DNA of 64,000 nucleotides. Origin: Bifidobacterium simiiventris. Lineage in GTDB: Bacteria; Actinomycetota; Actinomycetes; Actinomycetales; Bifidobacteriaceae. The notes under the pieces are model-generated. The model ran no database searches, had not been told where the DNA came from, and was given only the letters and a program-made list of their open reading frames with translations. Where the stretch lies: assembly GCF_019331715.1 (NCBI RefSeq), contig NZ_JAHBBG010000004.1, positions 1-64,000 on the forward strand, given 5' to 3'. The position numbers and the translations under genes were made by a program. Positions 37,005 to 45,848 of the stretch are shown here, one piece after another. How positions within the stretch are numbered: the stretch's first letter is position 1; each line of letters opens with the position of its first letter.

Positions 37005-39209
37005 TCATTCCGTTTTGATCATGGTCTGCAGCTGGCTCGTGGCGAGCGTCCGCGACTGGACCGTCATGAGGACCAGCTGGAACAGCATGGTCACGGCGGC
37101 CGCGATGACGCCCGCCTGCGACCCCAGCAGCAGCGCTGCGAGCAACACGATGGCCGATACGGTGATGATGAGCGTGAAGGCCGGCGCGAAGATGCGTCGC
37201 AGTGGGTAGCCGAGTAGTCGTTTGACGGCGATGGTCTCCCGGTAGGTCATGGCGTAGATGCGGCATAGGGTGGCGACGCCGATGAGTTGGAAGATCATGG
37301 CGGTAATGGCGAGGCCGCCGAAAAGCTGCATGAATTCGGTGAGGCTTTTGCGCATGCCGGCGATGAAGTCGGCGGTCGTGCGGAAGACCGGATTGTTGTC
37401 TTCGAGATGGTACTTGGCGAGGTAGCCCGGTGCCGTGTACCGTTGGGCGGCGGCCGCGTCGAGTTTGATGTAGCTGTTCGTCAGACCGACCGCGCCGAGG
37501 CTTTCCGTCTCGAACGGCGTCATGTTCGCGCCGGTGGCCAACAGGATCACCGGGTCGGTGACGTCCGAAGGCTGGTCGGGGTCGTCGCTCCACGTGAACA
37601 GCGGCGTGGACGGATGGTAGGTGACGAAGCCGACGGCGCCCGTGTTCATGAAAGTGGTGTGGATGGGGCTTTCCCAGTCCTTGTATTTCATGCTGGTTTC
37701 GGTCAGGTAGCCGCGCATGCGTTCCTGTTCATTCTGCGGCATGGTGTCGGGGATCAGGTAGACGCGTTCGCCCGCTTCGGCCCGCGCCGCCACGTTCGGG
37801 TCGACGGTGAATCCTTGCGCGGCGAGGTAGTTCGGGGACATGGTGAAGTACCAGAACGCCTGTTCGGGAACCTGTTGGTAGAGGTGCCGCCAGGATGCGA
37901 CGAGGCTGCGGCCGTAGTATCGGGTGTTGGCGAGGTATACGCCGTCTTCCCGTTCGATCGACGTGTACCAGTCGTAGATCTCCTTCGCATGGTCGTCGGA
38001 CAGGCCGGACGTCGACGTGTGGTTCGTGCCGCGCGAGTCCTTGTACAGGATGCGCATCGACCGGTATCGGCTCCATTGCGCGCTCACCTGCGTCAGGTTG
38101 CGGACGCCGGCCATCGGCGCGTCCACCGCGTGCGCGCCGGCGACCAGTCCGGCCGACGCGAGCACGTACACGATCGCGATCACGACCAGCATCGCCCGTT
38201 TCGATACACGGTTGCGGATCGCCGCCACCGGCCGCACCGACAGCAACGCCAGTACGCCGCAACCCAACGCCAGCAGCACGATCGCGGCCGTGGCTAGGCT
38301 CGGCGCCAGCATGGCCAACGCCAGTTGCGGCGTGAACGGGAATCCGCTCAACCCCCAGCCGATGATGAGGACGGGGATCGGGATTATCACCGGCAGGAAC
38401 AGCAGGAACGGACGGTACAATACGGCCCCGTACCCCAGTCGCGACCATCCGAGCAGCATGTACACGCCCAGGCGAGAGAACTCCTGGAACGTGCCCAACA
38501 CCACGATCAGTATCAACGCCAGCGACGCCACGGCGATCAACGCCAGCGTGACCAGCGTCATGAAACTGTCCGTGAACGACGAACCTGACGAAGCCGACGT
38601 CAACTGGTCGCCGGCGATGCCGCTCGCCTCGCTCACGCGGGACACCAGATCCCGGAACTGACCGTCGTCCAATCCGACGATGCGATAGTCGCCGTTGACG
38701 GTGCCGGACTGACGCACCAACGCATTCAGCTGCATCACCACCAGACGTACACCCGTACGCGTGCCGGGCAGGTCGGCGATCATGTCCGGACGCACCTGGT
38801 CCAATCCCAACGTCGCGTTCTCATTCGTCGCCGTCATCAGCCGGGAGAGATTATGCTCATCCAATATCGATGCGCCGAGATACCGCAGTCGCATCGTCGA
38901 GGCATGCGCCGTCACGTCACCGTACACGCCCAACCGGTACCCGCCCGCGGAACCATCCACCGGCGACGTCAGCAAATCCGAACGCACGACCACACCACCG
39001 TCAGCGCCGACCGCATCCAGCAGCACGTTCAGGGTCCGGTCGGACCGGTCATGCGGCACATCGGACAACGACAACAGGCGACCCTGTTTCGGATACTCGC
39101 GTATCGCCGTGAAATACCCGTCACCCAACACGAACACCGACATCAACCCGGCCAATGAGACCAACACCACCATCAACACACAGACGGCGACCTTCAACAG
39201 CCTGTTCAT
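37005..39209 (-). CDS. Large ABC permease, DUF1430-like (bacteriocin-associated type), first
   Basis: A protein of 734 residues and the first gene of the minus-strand series. An N-terminal helix (LLKVAVCVLMVVLVSLAGLM) is followed by an outer domain, four helices in the middle, a second outer domain and three terminal helices. Near the end it has YAMTYRETIAVKRLLGYPLRRIF, the FtsX/DUF1430-type intracellular loop. The start at 39209 has a GGGGAG site; an upstream extension is not family-like. Likely a self-protection or peptide-export permease. Confidence 0.75.
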   Translation of the reverse strand: MNRLLKVAVCVLMVVLVSLAGLMSVFVLGDGYFTAIREYPKQGRLLSLSDVPHDRSDRTLNVLLDAVGADGGVVVRSDLLTSPVDGSAGGYRLGVYGDVTAHASTMRLRYLGASILDEHNLSRLMTATNENATLGLDQVRPDMIADLPGTRTGVRLVVMQLNALVRQSGTVNGDYRIVGLDDGQFRDLVSRVSEASGIAGDQLTSASSGSSFTDSFMTLVTLALIAVASLALILIVVLGTFQEFSRLGVYMLLGWSRLGYGAVLYRPFLLFLPVIIPIPVLIIGWGLSGFPFTPQLALAMLAPSLATAAIVLLALGCGVLALLSVRPVAAIRNRVSKRAMLVVIAIVYVLASAGLVAGAHAVDAPMAGVRNLTQVSAQWSRYRSMRILYKDSRGTNHTSTSGLSDDHAKEIYDWYTSIEREDGVYLANTRYYGRSLVASWRHLYQQVPEQAFWYFTMSPNYLAAQGFTVDPNVAARAEAGERVYLIPDTMPQNEQERMRGYLTETSMKYKDWESPIHTTFMNTGAVGFVTYHPSTPLFTWSDDPDQPSDVTDPVILLATGANMTPFETESLGAVGLTNSYIKLDAAAAQRYTAPGYLAKYHLEDNNPVFRTTADFIAGMRKSLTEFMQLFGGLAITAMIFQLIGVATLCRIYAMTYRETIAVKRLLGYPLRRIFAPAFTLIITVSAIVLLAALLLGSQAGVIAAAVTMLFQLVLMTVQSRTLATSQLQTMIKTE

Positions 39210-39302
39210 GCTGCTCCCCTTCCCCGCCGCAACCTCGCGACGAATGTTATGGCTCCATGATCTTCCGGTTCGCAGGAGCCATCCATCGGGCGCGGGGATG
39301 AA

Positions 39303-39334
39303 CGCGCGCATCATCCGTAAGGACGATGCGCGCG
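39303..39334. promoter_or_regulatory. Strong inverted repeat in a divergent promoter region
   Basis: CGCGCGCATCATCC (39303-39316) pairs with GGACGATGCGCGCG (39321-39334), 13 of 14 positions, over a GTAA loop. It lies between the first permease of the minus-strand ABC series and the plus-strand GNAT gene, 94 bases upstream of the permease start. It may be a repressor site or a leader hairpin. Confidence 0.5.
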
Positions 39335-39441
39335 GTTCTCGCTGTGCTTGGTCCGCCGGCCGGGGACGGGTCTCCCCCATATCCGAGTGCGCTGTTGTAA
39401 CGTTGGTCTGGAATTCGCATGCCAAATAGTTGGGAGGTACG

Positions 39442-40077
39442 ATGAGCGACATTATCGAAACCGCGCGTCTGCTGCTTCGCCCATGGAAGATCGAAGACCG
39501 TTCCGAGGCCGCATCCCTGTTCAGGTACGCTTCGGACCCGCGGATCGGTCTGCCGTGCGGCTGGCCACCGCATCAGGACATCGAAGAAAGCATGCGCGTC
39601 ATCCGTGACGTGTTCTCCCCGACCGAGCACAACTGGGCCATCACCATTCGGGACGCCGCGGCGGAAGACATCGATGCCGACGTTGACGAACCCGTCGGCT
39701 GCGTCGAATTGAAGCCGCTCCGCCACATCGATAACGGGCCGGACTGCACGATTGACGAACGCTACGCCCGGCACGTCGGCGGCAACGCGCTGGAACTCGG
39801 CTACTGGATCGGCCGCCCGTTCTGGGGCAAGGGATACATGCCCGAGGCGTTGCGCGCCGTGCTCGGCTACGCGTTCGACACGCTGCACGTCGACGCCGTG
39901 TGGGGTGCGCACTACACGGACAACACGCAGTCCGGCCGCGTGATGAAGAAATGCGGCATGCAGGTCGCCGGCGAATCGAAGCACAACCATTTCCCGCTCA
40001 TCGACGAATACCATGACGAGACCCTCCGCATCATCACCGCCGGCGAATGGCAGACGGGGCGCGGAACCATCCGGTAG
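39442..40077 (+). CDS. GNAT N-acetyltransferase (RimJ/RimL-like)
   Basis: A protein of 211 residues. It starts ETARLLLRPWKIED as in the RimJ/RimL type. The acetyl-CoA core is ELGYWIGRPFWGKGYMPEALRAVLGYAF, then the NTQSGRVMKKCGM end of the fold. A GGGAGG site precedes the ATG at 39442. The acceptor is not predictable; ribosomal protein, antibiotic or small amine are all possible. Confidence 0.85.
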   Translation: MSDIIETARLLLRPWKIEDRSEAASLFRYASDPRIGLPCGWPPHQDIEESMRVIRDVFSPTEHNWAITIRDAAAEDIDADVDEPVGCVELKPLRHIDNGPDCTIDERYARHVGGNALELGYWIGRPFWGKGYMPEALRAVLGYAFDTLHVDAVWGAHYTDNTQSGRVMKKCGMQVAGESKHNHFPLIDEYHDETLRIITAGEWQTGRGTIR

Positions 40078-40213
40078 GTTCGCGGCAGACGATTCAGCGC
40101 TAACCCAAATCGTTCGTCGAAACGCCGTGGGGAATCGTAAACATCCGATCCTTCCCCGTGAATATGCGTCGCCATGACCAATACCAACCGATAGCCACCA
40201 CGATATAGACTGT

Positions 40214-40246
40214 CTATAGGTCGATATTGCCAAAAACGACCTATAG
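40214..40246. promoter_or_regulatory. 10-bp inverted repeat upstream of fic
   Basis: CTATAGGTCG (40214-40223) and CGACCTATAG (40237-40246) are exact complements over a 13-base centre, 50 bases before the Fic start. The AT-rich surroundings suggest a promoter. It could be the binding site of the Fic protein's own C-terminal winged helix. Confidence 0.55.
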
Positions 40247-40296
40247 CATCATTGTTGCGACCCTTGCAATGGTCGACTGACTGGAAAGCGGCGCAT

Positions 40297-41556
40297 ATGG
40301 GAACAGGCTACAAAAGCATCAGACAGACCGCGCATATGAGCCGGTCAACGAAGAGGCCGGAGGAAATCGCCGACGAAGAATATTTGCGGCGTCTTGACGG
40401 GTGGAGCACGTTCCGCTCCGGCATCACCCTGCGCGGGCATGAACTGTTCGTCGTCAACTTCCGCGAACTCGCCACCATCACGGACGATATCCGGGAGCGG
40501 GAGACGCGGGTCGCGGCATTATGGGACGCGCTGCCGCCGATCGCCAGACGCGCGTACCTGTACGATCTCATCGGCGAGGAGATGCAAAGCACCAACGGCA
40601 TCGAGGGCGTGCGATCCACCAGGCAGGAGATCAGCCTCGCGTTGGAGGCCGCCACGGAACATGGAGGGCATGCGCGGTTCAGCGAGTTCGCCCGCCTGTT
40701 CCTCGCGCTCAGCGACGACGACCCCGCACGCTACGCGCTGCCGGAAACGCTCGAGGACATCCGTGGCATCTACGACAAGGTCGTCGCCGGGGAACTCGAC
40801 GACAACGACAAACCGGACGGCGACCTGTTCCGCAACGGCCCCGTGTACATCGACGAGCCCACGACCGGGCGGCGCGTCCACACCGGCGTCACACCGGAAT
40901 CCGAGATCAAGGTCGCGCTCACGCAATGGCTCGCGCTCACCCGCAACCGGGACGTGCCGCCATTGATCCGCGCCGCCATGTGCCATTTCGCGTTCGAGTA
41001 CATCCACCCGTTCTACGATGGCAACGGTCGTACCGGCCGGTTCCTGTTCGCCCTCCAGCTTCGACAGCATCTGAGCGTGCCGACCTCCATCAGTCTCAGC
41101 CCGGTCATCTCCGACGGCAAGAACCGGTACTACAAGGCGTTCGAGGACGCGCAGCACCCGTTGAACCGTCTCGACGCCAGCCTGTTCTCATATCGGATGA
41201 TGGAATTCGTCACCGAAGCGCAACGGCGCATCATCGACGATTTGTCCATCAAACGATCCATACTGCTGCGGTCGTTCGCGGCACTCGACCGACTGCGTTC
41301 GGAACGGGACTGGAACGACGATGCCACGAACATCGTAGCCGCACTCATCCAAGAAGAACTCTTCGGGATCGCCCCCCCCCACAGCGTAACCAGACCGCGG
41401 CTGCGAGAATCGATGGGATTGGGGCGGAACAGAACCAATCATGCGCTGGATGCCCTTGTCGGAGACAAAACCATCATCGCCACCGGGCAACGACCGGTAC
41501 GATACGAATTGTCGGGCGCCATGCGCACCGCGATCATGGGAGAAGACCAACGATGA
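40297..41556 (+). CDS. Fic/DOC family protein
   Basis: A protein of 419 residues. The Fic motif [13 protein letters not shown] begins at His237, with all catalytic residues present, so AMP-transfer to a target hydroxyl is possible. An inhibitory TNGIEG motif lies in the N-terminal helix upstream, the class II arrangement in which the enzyme holds itself off. The C-terminal 80 residues form a winged-helix region. A run of nine C (41372-41380) encodes A359-P-P and could shift the frame. The ATG at 40297 has GGAAAG upstream; a TTG at 40252 is the alternative. Confidence 0.9.
   Translation: MGTGYKSIRQTAHMSRSTKRPEEIADEEYLRRLDGWSTFRSGITLRGHELFVVNFRELATITDDIRERETRVAALWDALPPIARRAYLYDLIGEEMQSTNGIEGVRSTRQEISLALEAATEHGGHARFSEFARLFLALSDDDPARYALPETLEDIRGIYDKVVAGELDDNDKPDGDLFRNGPVYIDEPTTGRRVHTGVTPESEIKVALTQWLALTRNRDVPPLIRAAMCHFAFEYIHPFYDGNGRTGRFLFALQLRQHLSVPTSISLSPVISDGKNRYYKAFEDAQHPLNRLDASLFSYRMMEFVTEAQRRIIDDLSIKRSILLRSFAALDRLRSERDWNDDATNIVAALIQEELFGIAPPHSVTRPRLRESMGLGRNRTNHALDALVGDKTIIATGQRPVRYELSGAMRTAIMGEDQR
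41372..41380. repeat. C9 homopolymer in the Fic coding sequence
   Basis: Nine consecutive C follow a G within codons 359-362. This is the longest single-base run I noticed in a coding region of the window, and slippage here would replace the winged-helix C-terminus (last 59 residues). Confidence 0.9.
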
Positions 41557-41605
41557 GCCGTCGATATGATGTCCGTTGACCGGATTTGTTATGGGATGGT
41601 GGCGT

Positions 41606-42307
41606 ATGTACGACAGGAGACGGTTCCGTCTTGGGATGGTGGACAACGACCAGTTGACGTTGACGATGCTGACGTTGCTGGTTCATCGCGATCTTCCCGA
41701 GGTCGACGTGACGTGGGCGTGCCGGCGTGGCCGGGATGCGGTCGCCCGCTGCCTGTCGGCCGATTCGCGTCCGGATGTGCTGCTGGTGGATATGTCGTTG
41801 GAGGGGTTGAGCGGCGTCGAGGTGTGCCGGCAGGTGCGTGCGGCGACGGCCGATGTCGCGTTGATCGGCGTTACGTCGTTCTCGCTGGAGCATTACGCGG
41901 CCGACGCGCTGGCCGCGGGCGCGCAGTGCGTGATGGACAAGGCGCGGGTGAAGGATGTCTGCGATGCGGCGGTCACGCTGGTCAACGGTCGTATGCCGCG
42001 CACCCGGTATGTGTCCGATCTGACGGCCGCGCAGTCGCATGCGCTGCTCGCGAAACATGATGATACCGGCGCTGATAGCGATTCCGCTACACGCTCGGCG
42101 ACTGCGGCCACGGCCGTCGCGTCGTTGACGGAGCGTGAGCGTGAGGTCATGCGCTTGTGCGCGCAGGGCCGGAGTTCGCGCGAGATCGGCGAGCTGCTTG
42201 GCGTTGGCGAGTCGTCGGTGAAGACGTATGTGATGCGCGCGGCGAGGAAACTGGGCGCGCGGAATCGGACGCAGGCGGTGGCCGAATGGCTGATGTTGCA
42301 GGATTAG
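41606..42307 (+). CDS. NarL/LuxR-type response regulator
   Basis: A protein of 233 residues. The receiver has the acidic pair VDNDQ, phospho-acceptor Asp62 in LLVDMSLEGLSG, and Lys in VMDKAR. An Ala/Asp/Ser-rich linker leads to a LuxR helix-turn-helix (LTEREREVMRLCAQGRSSREIGEL, VGESSVKTYVMRAARKL). The ATG at 41606 gives the normal N-terminus; earlier in-frame starts are possible. It overlaps the kinase gene by 22 bases and probably controls the ABC operon downstream. Confidence 0.88.
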   Translation: MYDRRRFRLGMVDNDQLTLTMLTLLVHRDLPEVDVTWACRRGRDAVARCLSADSRPDVLLVDMSLEGLSGVEVCRQVRAATADVALIGVTSFSLEHYAADALAAGAQCVMDKARVKDVCDAAVTLVNGRMPRTRYVSDLTAAQSHALLAKHDDTGADSDSATRSATAATAVASLTEREREVMRLCAQGRSSREIGELLGVGESSVKTYVMRAARKLGARNRTQAVAEWLMLQD

Positions 42308-43662
42308 TTCGCCGCGCGGGTGAGCGTGTTCGTGCCGCTGGCGTAGGGCCGGTCATGTGGTGCGTCGTGTTGCTGTCCGCCGGTCTGACGGTGTTGGAGA
42401 TGTTCGAGTATCCCGCGCAGCTCGTGGCGACCACGGTGCTCACGGTCATCCATATCCTGTGCCTGCTGGTGTTGCCGTTCTTTCCGTTGCCGATGAGCGT
42501 GGCGGTCGCAGTCACGTATGTGGGGTGCGCGTTCCTGCCGGATATGAGCGGGGCGAGCCTGTTCTACGGCATGTGGGTCGCGCTGGCGGCTGCCGGACGG
42601 TACGGTCGGTCGCGATGGTGGCGGCTGTTGCCGCCGTTGATCGCCGCGGTGCGTTGGATGGTCTCGGCGCGCGCCGGCATCCCGTTCGGCGACTACGTGA
42701 TACTACTGGTGTCGTTCTTCGTCGCGTATGCATTCGGCCGTGCGATGTCGTGGAGGGCCGTGGCCATACAGGCGGAACAGGACCGGCTGCGCTATGAGCG
42801 AGAGCGTGAACAGGTGGAAGCCATGCGCCGCGACGCGCGGGCTGCGAGCCGCATCCACGACGCGGTGACGAGCGAGCTCGCGTACATGGCCATGCGATTG
42901 GACTACGAACGGTCACGTTCGACGAACGACGAGCAACATACGGCGTTGTTCGATGATCTGTACCGGCGCACGATCGACACGCTCGGCGAGGTGCGCACGG
43001 TCATCGACATGCTCGACGGGGACGGTGAGGACACTGATACCGGATCACATCACGATCGCATCGGGGATGATCACGGCGACGGTGACGCATATCGGAGAGA
43101 TGGCACCGACGACGGCAACACCGGACATTCCGGAGACGACGATATCGAAATCGGAAACTCGACTGCGGCTTCTTCGTCGTGCGTCACGTTCCCCGAGCGT
43201 ATCCATGACGTACTGGACCACGGCGACCGATACCTGTCCCGGCTTGGTTTCGCCGGCGATTCAACGCTGATCGACAATCCGACCACGGACAAGCCGACGG
43301 ATACGGCTGACGTTACCCACGAACGCGAGTCCGCCGTGATCGACCTGCTGCGCGAGCTGTACACCAACATCGCCGTGCATGGCGACCCGTCCGGCGAATA
43401 CCGTGTGGTCGTGCGCCGCAACCGTGATGGCCTGTCTGTCGATCAGGTCAACGACATCGCCACACGATCGCTGTTGCCGGACAAACCCCACTCCGGCAAG
43501 GGACTGGCATTGCATCGCACCTGGTTCGCCACTCTCGGCGGTTCGATCAGCACGTCCGCCGAAGACGGCACGTGGATCCTGCATGCGGCTCTGCCGGCAT
43601 CATCGAAGATGATGAAACCGTTACGAAACGACGGTCGTCCGTTGCATGACGACTTCCGATGA
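42286..43662 (+). CDS. NarL-type sensor histidine kinase
   Basis: A protein of about 458 residues. Five or six membrane helices form an N-terminal sensor with no obvious outer domain. Next come a coiled coil, the HisKA_3 box RIHDAVTSELAYMAMRLD with His191, and a degenerate ATPase domain (ELYTNIAVHG, then GKGLALHRTWFATLGGSI). Between H-box and ATPase is a linker of about 48 residues made almost only of Asp, His, Gly and Thr (near 43,018-43,155). The true start may be the ATG at 42355, just at the first helix. Confidence 0.85.
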   Translation: MADVAGLVRRAGERVRAAGVGPVMWCVVLLSAGLTVLEMFEYPAQLVATTVLTVIHILCLLVLPFFPLPMSVAVAVTYVGCAFLPDMSGASLFYGMWVALAAAGRYGRSRWWRLLPPLIAAVRWMVSARAGIPFGDYVILLVSFFVAYAFGRAMSWRAVAIQAEQDRLRYEREREQVEAMRRDARAASRIHDAVTSELAYMAMRLDYERSRSTNDEQHTALFDDLYRRTIDTLGEVRTVIDMLDGDGEDTDTGSHHDRIGDDHGDGDAYRRDGTDDGNTGHSGDDDIEIGNSTAASSSCVTFPERIHDVLDHGDRYLSRLGFAGDSTLIDNPTTDKPTDTADVTHERESAVIDLLRELYTNIAVHGDPSGEYRVVVRRNRDGLSVDQVNDIATRSLLPDKPHSGKGLALHRTWFATLGGSISTSAEDGTWILHAALPASSKMMKPLRNDGRPLHDDFR

Positions 43663-43693
43663 AGGCGCTCATCCATTCCTTTCCGTGTCCGGC

Positions 43694-43860
43694 GCAAGAA
43701 ATTCGGGAAATCAACTCCATACTCCCGAATTTCCTGCACTGAGCAATCCGCAGCGCAAGGATTTCGGGAAATCAGCCCAGTCGTCCCGAATTTCTTACAC
43801 TGACTGACGCTCACCGCAAGAAATTCGGGATGATCGGCCTCTTTCCCCGAATTTCTTGCA
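43694..43860 (+). repeat. Three hairpin repeats at exact 61-base spacing
   Basis: Units of 45 bases start at 43694, 43755 and 43816. Each is an inverted repeat of GCAAGAAATTCGGG and CCCGAATTTCTTGC with a variable centre of about 16 bases and a variable 16-base spacer to the next. Arms differ by one or two bases. They follow the kinase stop by 31 bases. Function is unknown: terminator stack, regulatory RNA or protein-binding array are possible. Not a CRISPR. Confidence 0.8.
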
Positions 43861-44016
43861 CCCGGAGGCGTGCATGTGGTCGGATTGCCGGATTCCGTTT
43901 GCACAAGCATAGAGCGCACCACCTCCGTCGCTCCCAAGTCATCGGGCCACTCGAGAATGATGTGCCGCAAGCCCGCCCGGTGAGGATACGAGGTCGACCG
44001 ACGCCCCCTGTCATTC

Positions 44017-44261
44017 ATGGGACCCGGCCTCCACGTACCTCTGTCAGGGTCAACCTGTTCATCGATGAATCCGTCAACGCGGCACCATCATTCGGCCTCC
44101 ACATGCACCAAAACATCAACCGAGGTTCTGCATCCCTATGAAGAATCCCCTCGCCCACGTCGGTGGATGACCGCCGACGCCCTTGTCGTCTTTGGTTGAC
44201 GAATACTTCCCCGATTGGCACGATCCTGCGTTGACGATCATCATGGAGGAGTGAAACGCAG
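44017..44261. pseudogene. Decayed copy of the DUF3800 / thioredoxin-like gene junction
   Basis: 44017-44075 resembles 46628-46680 (DUF3800 gene end, same GGGACCCGG...TCCxCGTA pattern). The minus frame nearby still reads RDAEPRLMFW where the intact gene has RGDAEPLLWL. 44184-44261 matches 47378-47455 (start of the thioredoxin-like gene) at about 68 of 78 bases. The middle of the DUF3800 gene is missing. It is a relic lying in the 656-base gap before the ABC operon. Confidence 0.65.
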
Positions 44262-44318
44262 CAGTACACAGATGAGACTGTCCCAAAAGTCCATGGTGTT
44301 TTAAGAGGGAAGATTGCG

Positions 44319-45017
44319 ATGATCGAGATTTCGAGGCTTTCCAAGACCTATGACGACAAGCGTGTGTTGGATGACGTGTCATTCCAAGTTGAGCAAGGCA
44401 AGGTTACGGCGTTGATCGGGCCGAACGGCGCCGGCAAATCGACGCTGCTGCACATCCTGCTCGGATTGGAACCGGCCAGTAGCGGTACAGCCTCGTTCGA
44501 CGGCAAACGATACAACAAACTTGGCCCCGATCCGCTCATGGTCGTCGGTTCGTTCATTGACGGGCTGATGCCGTATCCATCACGGACGGGGCTCAATCAT
44601 CTTCATTGGATCGCGCTGGCCGCCGGCATCCCGTTCTCCCGTTGCGATGAATGCCTGCGTCTTGTGGACCTGTACGAGGCACGCAACCGCATGTATAAGA
44701 CCTATTCACTCGGCATGAAGCAACGGCTGGGCATCGCGACCGCGATACTGACCGATGCCCCGTATCTCATTCTGGACGAGCCGTTGAACGGTCTCGACCC
44801 GGAAGGCATCAAATGGGTGCGCGACTTCATCAAGGACTACGTCTCGGATCACAGGACCGTCCTGGTCTCCAGCCATTACATGGCCGAACTGGAACTGGTG
44901 ACCGACCGCGTCGTGGGCCTGTCGAACGGGCGGAAGGTGCTCGACGATGACATCGACACGCTCCTCGACGGTTATGGCAGCCTGGAACAGGCGTACTTCA
45001 ATGTGGTGAAGGAGTGA
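44319..45017 (+). CDS. ABC transporter ATPase (BcrA-like)
   Basis: A protein of 232 residues. Walker A GPNGAGKST, signature YSLGMKQRLG (the BcrA-type LGMKQR form), Walker B YLILDEPLNGLD and H-loop SSHY are present. This class drives resistance to or export of peptide antibiotics and lantibiotics. A GAGGGA site precedes the ATG. Two permeases follow directly, and the NarL-type pair upstream is the likely regulator. Confidence 0.92.
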   Translation: MIEISRLSKTYDDKRVLDDVSFQVEQGKVTALIGPNGAGKSTLLHILLGLEPASSGTASFDGKRYNKLGPDPLMVVGSFIDGLMPYPSRTGLNHLHWIALAAGIPFSRCDECLRLVDLYEARNRMYKTYSLGMKQRLGIATAILTDAPYLILDEPLNGLDPEGIKWVRDFIKDYVSDHRTVLVSSHYMAELELVTDRVVGLSNGRKVLDDDIDTLLDGYGSLEQAYFNVVKE

Positions 45018-45022
45018 GCGTC

Positions 45023-45835
45023 ATGGGAACGAATGTTTCATCATCCCGGTATGTGTCCTGCTCGCTGGTGCGGTACTGCGCGAACCGGCAGTTCTATTGG
45101 TCGGTGTTCGCTGTGCTGGCGCTCACCGCGCTGTTCGCGGTACTGGACGTGCAGACGATCTCCTCGACGGTGTCCATTGCCGCGGATGGCGCCATACGAT
45201 CGGCTGATTCCCTGGACCCGGATCCGGCGCATATCGTGTCCGACGCCGTACTTGCCTCGCCCTACCAGACCTCGATCATCCTTATTCCGATCATCATGGC
45301 GTTGAACGTCGCGGCAGGATTCCGCACAGGAGACGAACGACAACTGCGACTGCTGGTCAACCGGCCTTGGCCGTTCGCGATCGGGGACGTGCTCGCGACC
45401 GTGATTTACTGCGCTGGCGTCTCACTGCTGTCATCCGCACTGAACGCGGCGATACTCGCCGCGACATTGAATCCTGCCTTGCGGCCCATGTTCCTCACCA
45501 CGACCGTCGTCACGACGCCGTTGCGTGTCATGGTGTTCGCCGTGGTCATGGGACTGGTCGGATACATCGCGGCCGTGGCCACGAAACGCGACGTGCCGGC
45601 CTTGGTCGTGATCTTCCTGCTGCTCATGGTCTCGCTGTCCGGCGTGCTGAAGGCGATCCACGCGGACGTGCTGCTGCCGATGATCGGAGGCAAGAGCTTC
45701 GCGTTCGGACGAGTCGATGAAGCGGGCGATCTTCCGGTGAACGTTTCCGCAATCGTCATGGCCTGCTGGCTAACAGTGACGTTCTGCGCTGCGGCGACCA
45801 TTCGTGGGCGGCTTCTTCGGCGGTTACAGGCGTAG
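45023..45835 (+). CDS. ABC-2 type permease, first
   Basis: A protein of 270 residues with about six membrane helices (YWSVFAVLALTALFAVL first, ACWLTVTFCAAATI last) and a short first outer loop. It is typical of the permeases paired with BcrA-like ATPases. The ATG at 45023 lies nine bases after an AAGGAG; a GTG at 45014 overlapping the ATPase stop is closer but badly spaced. No known family signature beyond topology. Confidence 0.8.
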   Translation: MGTNVSSSRYVSCSLVRYCANRQFYWSVFAVLALTALFAVLDVQTISSTVSIAADGAIRSADSLDPDPAHIVSDAVLASPYQTSIILIPIIMALNVAAGFRTGDERQLRLLVNRPWPFAIGDVLATVIYCAGVSLLSSALNAAILAATLNPALRPMFLTTTVVTTPLRVMVFAVVMGLVGYIAAVATKRDVPALVVIFLLLMVSLSGVLKAIHADVLLPMIGGKSFAFGRVDEAGDLPVNVSAIVMACWLTVTFCAAATIRGRLLRRLQA

Positions 45836-45848
45836 GAGGCGGTCTCGT

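Noticed and set aside
43694-43860. CRISPR array
   Set aside because: The repeated parts are complementary arms around a variable centre, only three units, with imperfect arms and no cas genes nearby.
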